NCBI GenBank assembly: GCA_964030785.1
Contig: OZ034975.1
Span: 37,355,069-37,419,068, forward strand
Reading direction: 5' to 3'
Length of the DNA stretch: 64,000 bases
Source of the DNA: Siderastrea siderea
Lineage: Eukaryota; Cnidaria; Anthozoa; Scleractinia; Rhizangiidae
Below, in pieces: positions 35,701 through 45,853 of the stretch. Position numbers and translations under genes: made by a program. The notes under the pieces are model-generated. The model saw only the letters and a program-made list of their open reading frames with translations. It ran no database searches and was not told the DNA's origin. The stretch's first letter is position 1, and each line of letters starts with the position of its first letter.

Positions 35701-38700
35701 CACGACCGAGCTAGTGAGGGGCATGGGTCTATTCTTGATTTGACATCACAAACTGATTTGTATCTCCTTAAGTCTTTGTAAACATGCACGCAAAGCAGTT
35801 CGTGACGTCAAATCAAGAATAGACCCATGCCCCTTCTGACTCGGTCGTGCGAGAAATGGTGCTTCGTTTTTCGTAAGTTTTGAAGCCGTAAAAAAGTATA
35901 AAAACTGCAAATAATGGCTAAATGATTTTAAAAGAGGTGCAAAGTTTCATATTTGCGTAAAAAATAGTTTGGGGTTAGGTGGACTTTAAAAACTAACACA
36001 TCTGATTTCCAAAACAGTTGTGAATCTGAGCGCCGTTTTTTGCCTGCGGTAAGAATGAAAAACTGCTGCCCTCGTCAAAGAAATTTCATGTTTTCTTACT
36101 TACAATTTATCGTAACACGAACATTGGCTGTCTTGGAATTCATCACATTATTAGCAGCCATGCACTGATAAATTCCGGCTTGGTTTCTTTCAACACTGGT
36201 TAAGGTTAGAGTTTCTCTAGTTCCCATAATCCTTGGCTCAGGACCACTTAGAAATAACCACGTGATGTTGGGCCGAGGATTTCCCGTTGAATTGCAGAAC
36301 AGGGTGACGCCATCAGTCTCGTTTACTGTGGTATTGTGGGAGAAAAAATCTATCGACGGTGGCACTGAAAGATCACAAGAAAAAGAAAAAATTAACTAAA
36401 ACCTTGGACTTTGTGAATAGCATATATTATTAGATGTGATGTGTCTTCAGGTTAACATTCTGTTTGTCGATGTCTTTGCTGGCAAGGTTTTCTTGCGCTC
36501 TGTTCTAATGTTAGTTTTAAGAGACTGGAGACCCAAAATATTGGGTGACATTATTTCTTAGAAAAATGTTGTCGATAGCTGGCATTGCAAAAAACAAGAG
36601 GCTTGACTCATCTTTATGCCAAGTCTGCAGTCTTGGAAGTAAACATTGCCGCTGCTTAGGTTGTTCAGACTTCATGCATGAGCCACTGGCAATTCGCCCA
36701 AGTCCTTCAAAGACCTTCTCTCACATTACCGATCGTACAAGACTAACAAAAGAGATTGAAACGCTTATGATTTGTCCCCCGCTTTACTTACCTAACACAG
36801 TTAGGTTCAGGCTTGCTTTTCGCCCACTTCCAAGAATGTTTCTCGGTATACATTCATATCTTCCCTGGTCAGAAGCTTTTACTTGTTGAATAGTCAACTT
36901 GCCGTTGCTGAAATTACCTGATGACAAACCCTTGAAACGTATTTCAAACATTGAAGGAGGCACACTGTCGGCAGTGCATTGGAAAGTTACCGGCAGGCCC
37001 TCGATTGCAATGTTTTTTGTGGCGTTGGATGTTAGACGTGTTGCTCTGGGTTTATCTGTGGACAAAACAAATATCGAAAATTTCACCAAAGTGGCAAAGT
37101 GGTTTGCCTTTCGGCTGAATTTTCTTTTTGCTATGGAGAAAGTTGCTTTTTGACTCTTTGATCGGGCGGTCGGACGGTCAGTTGGTGGTGGTTGGTTGGT
37201 TGGTTGGTTGGTTGGTTGGTTGGTTGGTTGGTTGGTTGGTTGGTTGGTTGGTTGGTTGAGTTCTTAATTTAGAAAGGTTTTTGAAGAAAGTAGAGCATAA
37301 CTATCTATTTTTTTCTCTTAATTATCCTGGAAGCAACAACAACTTAGCAACAAAATCAGTAATGACGACAACAAAAACAACATTAAGAAACTGGATAACA
37401 GACGCGACATTACGAATAACAACGCCGGACTTTGTTGGAACTATTAGCAATGATATCAAACCTAGTTAATTCACACTTACTCGACAAGAAGGCAAAGGAA
37501 AAGAAGGAGGATGTCGTGACACCAAATAATGGGGGAGTAACGTAGTATTATCATAAGAATCTAAATTTTGTTGCTACTTGTATGTGGAACTTACAGTTTA
37601 CTGTAAGATGAGATGAGACCATTGCATCACTTCCAATCTTACAATCGACGGAATTTAAACCTTTCTCTCATTTAGCCTCAATTAGTTTGAATGTGTTCAT
37701 CTCAATTAGTTTGAATGTGTTACATTAGAATCGACGGAAGTTGAAGCGTTCGCTCTCGTTTAAACACTCCTCGCGACTCTGGTGCGCTCTGAACTAGTTT
37801 AAATGTGTTCAAAAGTTTCATAATTTAGAATGAACAGAAGTTGGTTCGCTCTCGTTTGTACACTTCTCACGACTCTGGTGCACTCTCAAACAGCTGGAAT
37901 ATGTTCAATAACTTTTACGTCATTAAAATGGAGGGAAGTTCAAACTCTTGTTGTCTCTCTAATAGCGAAAAGGTTTAAACCACAAAGCAGAATGTCAAAG
38001 GTAAATGCAGCACCAAGGTCTCTTCTGCTCGTGATTGCCTTTTTAACCTCTCTAAAAAGTTATCATTTACTTCCTTTAAAGCAACGAAGGTGAAAAGATA
38101 TGGTCTCGTACCTGATGCATTGTTTGGTAACTAAGAAAAGTGCGAGTTTCTGTACGTTCTGTAGACTACACGCTTCATTTGTAAATCCCCTACTTTTCCT
38201 ACTGAAATTTGTACTAACACTGACCCCTTTTAAGTAACACTTGTAGAGTTCGCACTTACACTGAACAATAATGCTTATTGAAGCGAAAGCTTTGTTGAGC
38301 CCATTATCTGCGATGCACCAATACATGCCATGCTGTTCTCTGCTGATATTCTGAAGTGAAAGGACGGAGCTCGAGCTAAGGATCTTGTCTTCGTTCCCAG
38401 CTTTTGTCCACGTGATATTTGGAGGGGGTGTACCAGTTGCCTTACAGGAGACACTCACATCGTTTGTCTCGTTCACTGTTTGGTTGCTTGAGATTTGCAC
38501 GATGACGGGACGGACTATAAAAGGAAACGAAATAAATGGTCATAGTGCGTTGGAGAGGCAAGGTGTGTCTGGTCTGGGCAGGAGTCTGGGAAACCGTCTT
38601 AGTCTTGAGAAATCAAGGCTGACAGTGCCAGTTATAGGCTCCTAAGCAAAGTATAGAAAACAACCATGAAATAAATAGAGATTTGAAAATGCAACATTTT

Positions 38701-41700
38701 CCTACGCTCTTGACGATCATAGTTCTCCCTCTTACTTTGTGTCACTTGGCTCAGTGTTTCACCGGCCAAACGGGAGAAAAACCTCTTGTTCTCAGAGTTG
38801 TTATGAATAAAACCTCCCTAAGCCTAATCTCAGTATAATTATTTAATGCAACGGGCCTTTGGTCTCATATCCAAGTGATTTAGTTATATCCTGCTTCCTC
38901 CTCATCTTCTTCTTCTTCGATTAGCCTTTTGCTACATGCGTGAAGTTAGAACACAGATTTATACACTAGGATCAAAATGTTGAATAGAGATCGCTGTTGC
39001 TACCGTTATTGTCAGGGCTGATGTCGTCGTTATTCAGTTTTGGTGGTTGCGGTAGCGGTAGTGGTTTCTTCCATCTTGTTTTCCCTAATTTAAGCCGATG
39101 AATAAATCTGACGTCAAAAAATACCTCTATGTACAGCCTGAATTGTTGCTCAATAAAAGCTGCAGTACAATATAAATGGCCAATGATGCAGTGTGTTTTG
39201 TTCTGTTTGTGATCGCGGAACGGAGCATGAACATTAGCTAAACGCCATGGGTCTTGAATGAAGCCATGTTCCACTCCTTTTAAAACAACAACAGCATCAG
39301 GCTTCATTTGCACTGCTGATATAAATCGTTACGGTATTAGAAAAGCATAGCATTATAAAGAAAAAGTCAACAAGCGTAATGAAAAATACAATGGAAAAAG
39401 AAAAAAAAGGAATGAAAAATGATGCACGAGGTTGGCTCATGTAGCAAGTTGAGGATAACCCGTGATAGACTACAAAGTCATGCGAAAGAATTAAAACAGT
39501 AAGAGATAAGGTCCGGCTATGACCTTTAGCCTTATCCGCCTTACCTAGTACTAGTGTTGATTGCACAGAAAACAGAACTCAACAACGGGGAGGATATCTG
39601 TTTCGCACAAAGATTTTTTTGTTTTTGAAATGTGCTAAACATTTAAAACAAAAGAACTCTCTAACGCAACCGATAGATCTTTAGTTGACAAAACTAAAGT
39701 TTTTTAGTTGACACAATACGGTGTCTTCCCTATCGAACCCTCTTTCGGCTGAAACCAATCTTCGAACAAGTGATCCAGAGTGGCGCTTCTTCGTGTAAGC
39801 TGTATGGGTATGTGCAGCTCTAAACTTGTCCAAAGGGCAGGGTGTTTAACTGTTTCAGCTGAGATACTGGATAAAGATTTTGACCATTTTGCTTTGGTAT
39901 GTTTTGCAGTTGTTTTTGACAAAGGGACACAGTGTCCAGCCATATATTTGGAGCGTTCAATTATTGTGGGCTTGCCAATCCGCAAATATTCTGTTGTCGC
40001 GGGTAACATTAAACTCTCCCTTGGAAGAAAGGTTAGACTTCGTTGCTTTTCGGGCAACTGTTAATGCGTTGCAGTTGATGTTTGCCTTGAGAACGAAGCC
40101 CTCGTGTGAACCACTTAAAATACGCGAAGATATGCAAAGAGAAAATGGTTAAAAATTGGACTCACCACAATTCAATTCCGCAACATTTTAATCTTGTGAA
40201 AAGAGCAACGAGCCTTTGTAAATTACGTGGGTAGGTAGCTGGTGAGAGTTCATATATCGTACGATCAAAATTAGCTCTTCTGGTTGTGATTTTGAGCCCT
40301 TGGAGATACCCACCATCCATAATTCTGCAGATTATCCCCCCCCGCCCCCCCCCCAATCCTCCTGAGACTGCTGCTATTACGTCACGTTTAGCGCACGTGA
40401 TTAGTGGCATGATTGCGAACCAAGCTGACGAAAATGAGAGGTATTAAAGTTCGTTGGATTAAAAGTAATTATGTCTATAGAATCTGCTTTTCGCATTACC
40501 ACAATTATGTAGCATGTAATCTAATTTTAAATTGCATGTTTTTATAAATTAAAGTCGGAGTTACTTTTAGTTTCCTTGTGTTAATTTCCTTGCTGTTATG
40601 ATTCCTATACTATGTTGCATGTCGTATGCCATGCTAAGCGCAACCCGAACAGTTAATTTTTTATCTCGTCATAGGTTTCCCAATATCAACTATTCGTCAT
40701 CCTTCTTTGACTTTGTATTATCACAGCATTTTCCTTCGTTATAACGATAGTAGAATACAACATTGGTGTTTGACACGATTTCTAAAGATAGGAGCATAAC
40801 TTTCATCCTTAATTTTCTTAAAATGCTGCAAATGTCTGCCTCAGTCATCTTATTGACCTTTCTTTCAGCACAAAAGCTAAAAATTCCAAATGTCTGACAA
40901 CACAAAGCGCCTTTAATTTAGTGCCAAGGTGATTAATTTACCAAACTGTTGAAAGTGTTCATAGTGCTTTTGTTATCAAGTCACTATGAATCAGTGCTCC
41001 AAAGAAGAAGCCGAAAAACAGTTTTCAGTTCTAAAACAAACTGATGCAAACATAGGCAAACACAGCTTAAGAAAGCCACATATATTTACTTGATCTTTCG
41101 CTTGACAAAGAGAAACATTTACAATGTGAATAGGGAATATCATTTTATACAGGCACAGCTATTAGCTAATTTGTAATCTGGAAATCTTAGGAAGTGAAGA
41201 AGAAAAGGTTAATTCAGAGCCTTACCTAATATTTTCAACCAAGTGCACTTCACCTCGTTATGTGCTAGTTGTTCTGTAACTTTGGTAGTAACTCCACAGC
41301 AATATGTGCCCTTGTCATTCTGTTCGAGATTGATAAGTATGAAAGATGAGGTCCCGTTTCGCTCCAATCCAACGCGTCCGTTGTAGGGTGGAAAAACTAA
41401 AACACCCGCCTGAACACTGTATTGAATCATTTTAGAACGATCTCGCCACAACACAAAATCAACGAGGGATTCGTTGGCGGAAGTTAGTATGAAATTCCAC
41501 TCCAGGGTAACGTTTTCGCGCAAAATTCCATACACAGGATCTGGTGGTACCTTGTGCCAAGTAATCGCTGAAAAGAAGAGCACATTTCAGTCGTTAATGA
41601 CCACGTTTCCTTTGTGTTTAAATACGACCAAAACTTATTGCTGTGCGCCGGACATCACAAACAGGATCACAACTACTGAAAATCTCTTTATTGACTAGTT

Positions 41701-42006
41701 CTCCGTATTTTGCGGTGCAATTTAAAAAGAAGATGAACGAAATGATATGAACACCGTGGGGAAACTCTAGAAAGAGTCCTTCTTGATACAGAGGCGTCCA
41801 TATTGAGCTGAAGTCTGTTAAATGCCAGTTTCGAGACGGTACGTGGTGTGGAATGCTGGTGGATTCCACGATAGGGCGCACAAAACTAGCGAAAAACAAG
41901 GTATCTTACCCGATAATGGAACAAACAGAGTCACCATGAACGCGATGGCCAAAGCTGCCTTCCTGGTTGAAAAGAAGAAAAACTGAACTGGTTCGGCAAG
42001 CGCCAT
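29702..42006 (-). CDS. Gene B: intact type I Ig/FN3 membrane receptor, 680 aa
   Basis: Eleven exons join in frame with GT-AG introns: 97, 342, 255, 264, 261, 267, 309, 135, 28, 73 and 12 bp, total 2,043 nt. Order in the protein: signal peptide (1-32), V-like Ig (33-147), four Ig domains (147-231, 232-319, 320-406, 407-495), FN3 (496-598), TM (about 615-636) and a short cytoplasmic tail (637-680) ending EEQV. It would sit in the plasma membrane with its Ig domains outside; ligand unknown. The start ATG at 42,006 is the first in the frame after an upstream stop and gives the same 97-bp exon as its paralogues. It is the only gene of the array that is complete and undamaged here. Adhesion or recognition is inferred from architecture. 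Confidence 0.85.
30171..30243 (-). CDS. Gene B exon 10: cytoplasmic tail
   Basis: The 73-bp exon (phase 2 in, 0 out) has donor GTAAGT. Only this frame is open across it. It encodes [20 protein letters not shown], then EIE, an acidic tail. Confidence 0.75.
30638..30665 (-). CDS. Gene B exon 9: 28-bp microexon of the tail
   Basis: The microexon runs between AAATTTCAG and GTAGGC. It enters in phase 1 and leaves in phase 2, exactly what is needed to join exon 8 to exon 10. It encodes NEAYKVTE, with the only tyrosine of the tail. Confidence 0.75.
31084..31165. repeat. 82-bp imperfect hairpin (right unit)
   Basis: Counterpart of 12,181-12,262, with arms starting GGGGATATGTGATATATTC and their inverse. 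It lies in the intron between exons 8 and 9 of gene B. Confidence 0.7.
32101..32235 (-). CDS. Gene B exon 8: transmembrane segment
   Basis: The 135-bp phase 1-1 exon encodes a polar juxtamembrane stretch, then about residues 615-636 as a single hydrophobic span ([19 protein letters not shown]), then TQRRSCHK as the cytoplasmic anchor. Confidence 0.88.
32604..33326 (-). mobile_element. Triplicated tRNA-derived SINE with an inverted end
   Basis: The insert is absent from the left unit and is flanked by an 11-bp target duplication, CACTATAATCA (32,593-32,603 and 33,327-33,337). It consists of units starting at 32,604, 32,854 and 33,104, an exact 250-bp period. The third unit breaks off in the tRNA-like head and folds back as an inverted copy. 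On the minus strand the head has an A box (TTAGCTCAATTGG) and a B box (GGTTCGAATCC). Confidence 0.85.
32680..32751 (-). mobile_element. tRNA-like head of SINE unit 1
   Basis: The minus-strand sequence pairs GGCTTGT with ACAAGCC as an acceptor stem and has intact A and B boxes. The T-stem is one base short and the anticodon loop lacks U33, so it is a tRNA-derived promoter rather than a working tRNA. Unit 2 has the same at 32,930-33,001. Confidence 0.7.
33809..34117 (-). CDS. Gene B exon 7: fibronectin type III domain
   Basis: The 309-bp phase 1-1 exon encodes [20 protein letters not shown], a tryptophan-bearing B strand, and [15 protein letters not shown] with the conserved FN3 tyrosine and N-x-x-G-x-S turn. 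It is the membrane-proximal module. Confidence 0.88.
34142..34523. mobile_element. 382-bp TTAA MITE next to the FN3 acceptor of gene B
   Basis: TTAA at 34,138-34,141 and 34,524-34,527 flanks perfect 15-base inverted ends (AGGGGCATGGTCACG). It ends only about 20 bases from the acceptor of exon 7, so the exon's branch-point region may lie inside the element. Confidence 0.85.
35011..35277 (-). CDS. Gene B exon 6: Ig domain
   Basis: The 267-bp phase 1-1 exon encodes [17 protein letters not shown] and [12 protein letters not shown], ending at donor GTAAGTTC. Also missing from gene A. Confidence 0.9.
35586..35985. mobile_element. 400-bp TTAA MITE in gene B intron 5
   Basis: TTAA lies at 35,582-35,585 and 35,986-35,989. 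Ends AGTGCACCTAACCCCAAA and AGTCCACCTAACCCCAAA are inverted. A second nested inverted repeat (GGGGCATGGGTCTATTC) lies inside. The left unit has lost this region, so there is no empty site to compare. Confidence 0.8.
36104..36364 (-). CDS. Gene B exon 5: Ig domain
   Basis: The 261-bp phase 1-1 exon encodes [17 protein letters not shown] and IYQCMAANN. There is no counterpart in gene A, where a deletion removed it. Confidence 0.9.
36792..37055 (-). CDS. Gene B exon 4: Ig domain
   Basis: The 264-bp phase 1-1 exon runs from TCCACAG to GTAAGTAA. It encodes [13 protein letters not shown] and [12 protein letters not shown] with both Ig cysteines; the usual core tryptophan is replaced (FEIRFKG). Its gene A counterpart is split by an insertion. 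Confidence 0.9.
37183..37258. repeat. GGTT microsatellite in gene B intron 3
   Basis: About seventeen GGTT units. The matching place in the left unit (about 16,565-16,592) has only three or four interrupted units, so the tract expanded or contracted after the duplication. Confidence 0.9.
38260..38514 (-). CDS. Gene B exon 3: Ig domain
   Basis: The 255-bp phase 1-1 exon has donor GTAAGTGC. It encodes [17 protein letters not shown] and MYWCIADNG, a standard I-type Ig domain. It is close to gene A exon 3 but with a consensus donor. Confidence 0.9.
38515..41225. other. Gene B intron 2
   Basis: The part below about 39,114 belongs to the right duplicated unit; the rest is single-copy here. I see no exon, RNA gene or clear terminal repeat in 39,115-41,225, only a poly-C tract at about 40,337-40,354. 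Confidence 0.5.
41226..41567 (-). CDS. Gene B exon 2: V-like Ig domain
   Basis: The 342-bp phase 1-1 exon encodes 114 residues. The motif ENVTLEW again replaces the B-strand cysteine, YCC marks the F strand, and a further cysteine follows in EVKC. It is clearly homologous to but strongly diverged from the gene A and C V-like domains, because it lies outside the recent duplication. Confidence 0.85.
41910..42006 (-). CDS. Gene B exon 1: signal peptide
   Basis: The 97-bp exon starts at ATG and ends at GTAAGAT in phase 1. It encodes [16 protein letters not shown] and the hydrophobic core [16 protein letters not shown]. Length and phase equal those of the gene A and C first exons, although the sequence is unrelated by eye. 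Confidence 0.8.
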
Positions 42007-43479
42007 TTTGGGCTGCCGGACTTTGTACTTCAACAATAACACAGGCAGCTTAGTTGGTTGGTTTTATCGCTATGCCTAGAAACAATAGGCTTTTCGGACA
42101 GAGAGACATTTAATACTGTCAAATCCCCTGTCATAACCCTTGGCATATTTAAGGTCTCGAGGAGGCTTATACCCGGCTGTAACCGGCTCTTAAGGAAATA
42201 GTCATGAAATGCAACGCTGTTTTTTCTGCTGAAGCATTCCAGGCCTTTGTCTTGTTTTACTGTCACTTTGAGCCAATATTTATCGTGGATTGGAAATGCA
42301 AACGTAAAAACTATTTATGCATAGCTTATGCACAATTGCGTCAAGTAGGGTTTCGATCCTAAAAGCGCTTCAATTACGCATTTGAAACAAATCTTGTACA
42401 GAAAAATTTGGAATTACTTTACATGTCCTCCACACAATTCATTAGGGCTATTTTCTGGTATGAAACATTCTGCGAAGGGAGGAGTTAGCTAGGAAGATCT
42501 AGGGCTTACGTTTCAGCGAAACTGTACTTTTAAATATCAGACCGGTAGGCTAAATATCGAAGGGGGACTTTAAATGGAGGGTTATTACCGGGATTTATAT
42601 TTTAAAATTCTACTTCCGTCTTAGGTGTCTGTTTATATCAAAATTTTTGACAATGTCCAAGTCTAAATAATTGTGTCACGTACACTAAGGAATGCGTACT
42701 GAATAATCAGCCATGTTTCAAACAGAATTGCTTTTGAGAATTTCTATTTTTAAATTGCCAGGCAGATATTGTGTCGTGTTTATTTTTGTCGTGTCTTTTT
42801 CAATGCATTTTGCTGAAAGACAAGCTTAGACGCAGGAGAGACACGCGAACTGACACAGATTCCCAGTTTTATGTTTCGGGTGGTTGTAGGTACGCGGAAA
42901 TAACATGAATACCTTGTCGTTTTATACATCTCAAACTTCAGTTCACTCTTTTTGGAATTAGGGAAGACACAGTTAAAATGTGAACGTGATCCTCTGAATC
43001 ACTGACTAAATTCAATACTCAGACAAGACGAGTTCTCTTTTACAAGATTTTCATCCACCCTAGCTAGTGACAGATCTAGCCTAGGGACAAGCACATTTTT
43101 ATATCTGCTTCCCCACCGCTGTGTATATCTCCCCCCCCCCCCCCCCCCCATTCATAATGAAAGCCTGGCTCAAAAAGGATAAAAGCAATTTCCCTTTTCT
43201 TTCCTTTGTTTATCCAGAGAATTAAACGGAGCATACATACTTCACCTTAATCCTCCTTAGTTTTGATTCCCATGTATTCTTATGTATTATTGGTGCCAGG
43301 CCTGTGAATGAAATTAAACTACTTTGTTCTCGTTAAAAGTTATGATTATTTAAACTCTTTTGAATTGACTCTGTTCAAGTAAAGTTCACTCTTTTCTTAG
43401 TTGAAGTGTGACTTGAATACTTATTAAGATACTTTTGGTTTAGTACAAGGCTCTATCCTTTGTTTATTCAGAGAATTAA

Positions 43480-44060
43480 GAGTGAATGTCAGTAAAAATC
43501 AAAGAAAAGCCGTAAAATAGCGGCCACGTTCAAAAAATCGATTTCGTTCATTTTTTTGTCTACAGCAAGTTTAAGGTAATAAACAAAGTAAAATGGGGTT
43601 AGTTTTTTGAAATATCCATTTTGAACAATATTAACGGTTAAAAACCATCTGATCGAATTTGGCGGTGCGCGAGCCCGAAATTTTGCACTTTTTGCAAGAT
43701 TGCCGTTCGAAAGAAAATACAACAGCCAGACTTCTACAGCTACAGATGTACACACTGGGTCTTATTTAATCGGGACATGGTGTTCTTTTTGGTCTCAGGG
43801 TCTTCCTGAAGAAATAAAGCACAAATTTTGAAGTTATATTTTCAGCCGTTCGATTACACGCCAAAGCATGCCCGAAACAGCTTCGTAGAAATGTATGTGG
43901 TAGTGCATCGAAATGTCTAATATTGTAAACTTAGAGTCTTGAAACATAGTTCTAAAAAGTTGTGGTTTTGTATTTCTGGGACCTTCTCATTTATCAATGC
44001 GAACGCCAACTTAATTTTGGCAAAACACAAGTGACGCCCGATGACGCAATTCAATAACAT
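43480..44060. repeat. Diverged repeat, inverted copy of 48,070-48,640
   Basis: Reverse-complementing this stretch aligns it with 48,070-48,640 with many differences. Shared blocks include GAAGGTCCCAGAAA, ATGCACTACCACAT and GTGAATGTCAGTAAAAATCA, all in the same order. Confidence 0.65.
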
Positions 44061-44374
44061 TAAAAGTGCGGCATGCGATAAACACGGAAATCTTCCGTTC
44101 AGTAACATTTTATATGTGATTAGAATCACTTAAATTAGGTGAATAAGTAAATAATATTGGTTTACATCTCTCCCGTTAAATAAAGCTTAAATGTGTACAA
44201 CTAAAACGGCTAAAATCGACCGATTACACGCGACGACCAAACATAGTCATGATTGTAATTTTATACACGCAAGCTCCGTTACACGTAACTGTTCCAATTC
44301 TTTCCCGCGTGACTACTCAAAATAGACGTGTCACGTAACATGCAGTTATACGTAAATTGAACTTACTATAAAAG

Positions 44375-44606
44375 GGGACGTACCATAACTGAGAAAAGTG
44401 AGGCGGGGGTGGGGAATTTTCGAGCTGCACAATTGTTTTCGTTGACATTTCCCCTGCAGGGATATTTTTCCGTATTCAAGAACTTCTTTTCTGGGCTACT
44501 CGCTGGGTATAATTTTTTTTTCTCATATCTTTCCCTTGCATTATTTTTTTTTGTTGTTCTTCGCCAACCCCCCCCCCCCCCCATAACTTTTCTAATGGTC
44601 CGTCCC
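44375..44606. mobile_element. Small MITE with GGGACG ends
   Basis: The left end GGGACGTACCAT and the inverse of the right end (GGGACGGACCAT) match, and both continue with AGAAAAG. The interior has a G/C homopolymer at each side. The target duplication is unclear. Confidence 0.5.
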
Positions 44607-45712
44607 TAATACAACAGCAAAGCAAACGGTAAACAAGAAAAAGGCGCGAAAAATTATTATTTGTAAGTATCGACTATTGAAGAAACACCTGAAACACGTA
44701 CATTTGTTTGCTCATGGGAAACACTCATTGTTACCTGAGTAAGAAAGCTAAGAACCTCTTCGTTTTGTTTAAAATACTAGTGGCAAAACTATTAATCAAA
44801 AAAGGGTCCCAACTTCGATAGAGAATGTTTTGCTCATTCTTTGTCTTTGCAGGTGGTGTTTGCGGCGCAGATAAGGCCATCACCATGAAATGTTTTGTTT
44901 CCCAGCGCCCTCTCTCTTGTAAATGTGGGAGGGTCAGTCGGTAAAGGGCTAATTTACATGTAGTCAGCTTGAGATGTGTACAAAGCATAAACTTGGAAAT
45001 AACAGAGGAAATGGAGAGGGAAACTAAATCAGAAGCTTTCCAAATTTTTTTTTTTTTTGGAGTTGTTGAAAAAAATTGGGTCGGTGGGGATGGCCTAACT
45101 GGCGACAGAATCCTCTCTTGTCTGCGGACATACCAATATCATCATGCGAAAAAGACATCAGTAGTCACAAGACGTTTTTCAGTTCTCCAGGGTTGAAAAG
45201 GAAACTGGTTTGATTTAAGCGAGATCTGGAGTTTTTCAGAGTCCAAATCATTTTTTGGAAATTGCCATTTGTCCGTCCTACTGATCAAGTCTTGAGATAG
45301 GATGGGAGTGAACGAGAAATTATGTATTTCGGGCCATAGAAAGCAGGTACCACAAGCGGAAAGGGACATTTACTTGCTAACTTCCAGGAAACTGTATGAA
45401 CTAACAAAACAACTTATCCAGGTCGTTTTTGGTAATTGATTATAGTTTTATTGTCCTAGCTTTTCGAATTTTCAGAATAAATCCTTCTCATTCTGCTATT
45501 TTTTTTAATCGACCTCACTCCTTCTCTTCTTCTATCCCTTGCTTCCAACTCCCCCCCCCCCCCCTGAAAAGAAAATTACTTAAAACTATAAGAAAATGGA
45601 GACTAGCTCAGCGGTCGTCCGTAAGTACTGAGTTTTTTGGCATTTCTGAATATAATCTGGGATCTATTTTTACAACTTGATCATGATGCTGAAACAAAAA
45701 GTGGCCGAAATA

Positions 45713-45853
45713 CATTGCGTAGCAAGCGTTTCCGAGTAAACATTGGGGCGAGCGCGAAAAAAGTGCACCCGCCCCAATTTTTACGCGGTAAAAAAGGCAA
45801 AAAATTTTTCCAACCTGCGGAAAACCCCATGGAAACACTTGTTACGAAGGCTA
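45713..45853. mobile_element. Short MITE-like inverted repeat
   Basis: Ends CGTAGCAAGCGTTTCC and the inverse CGTAACAAGTGTTTCC face each other across about 140 bp. No target duplication was resolved. Confidence 0.5.

Larger units (their letters stand above)
22191..39114. repeat. Segmental duplication, right copy
   Basis: This is the partner of about 889-19,385 in the same orientation. It begins in gene A intron 2 and ends in gene B intron 2, so it carries exons 1-2 of gene A and exons 3-11 of gene B. The 2.8 kb between the copies (19,386-22,190) matches neither flank by eye. Confidence 0.85.
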
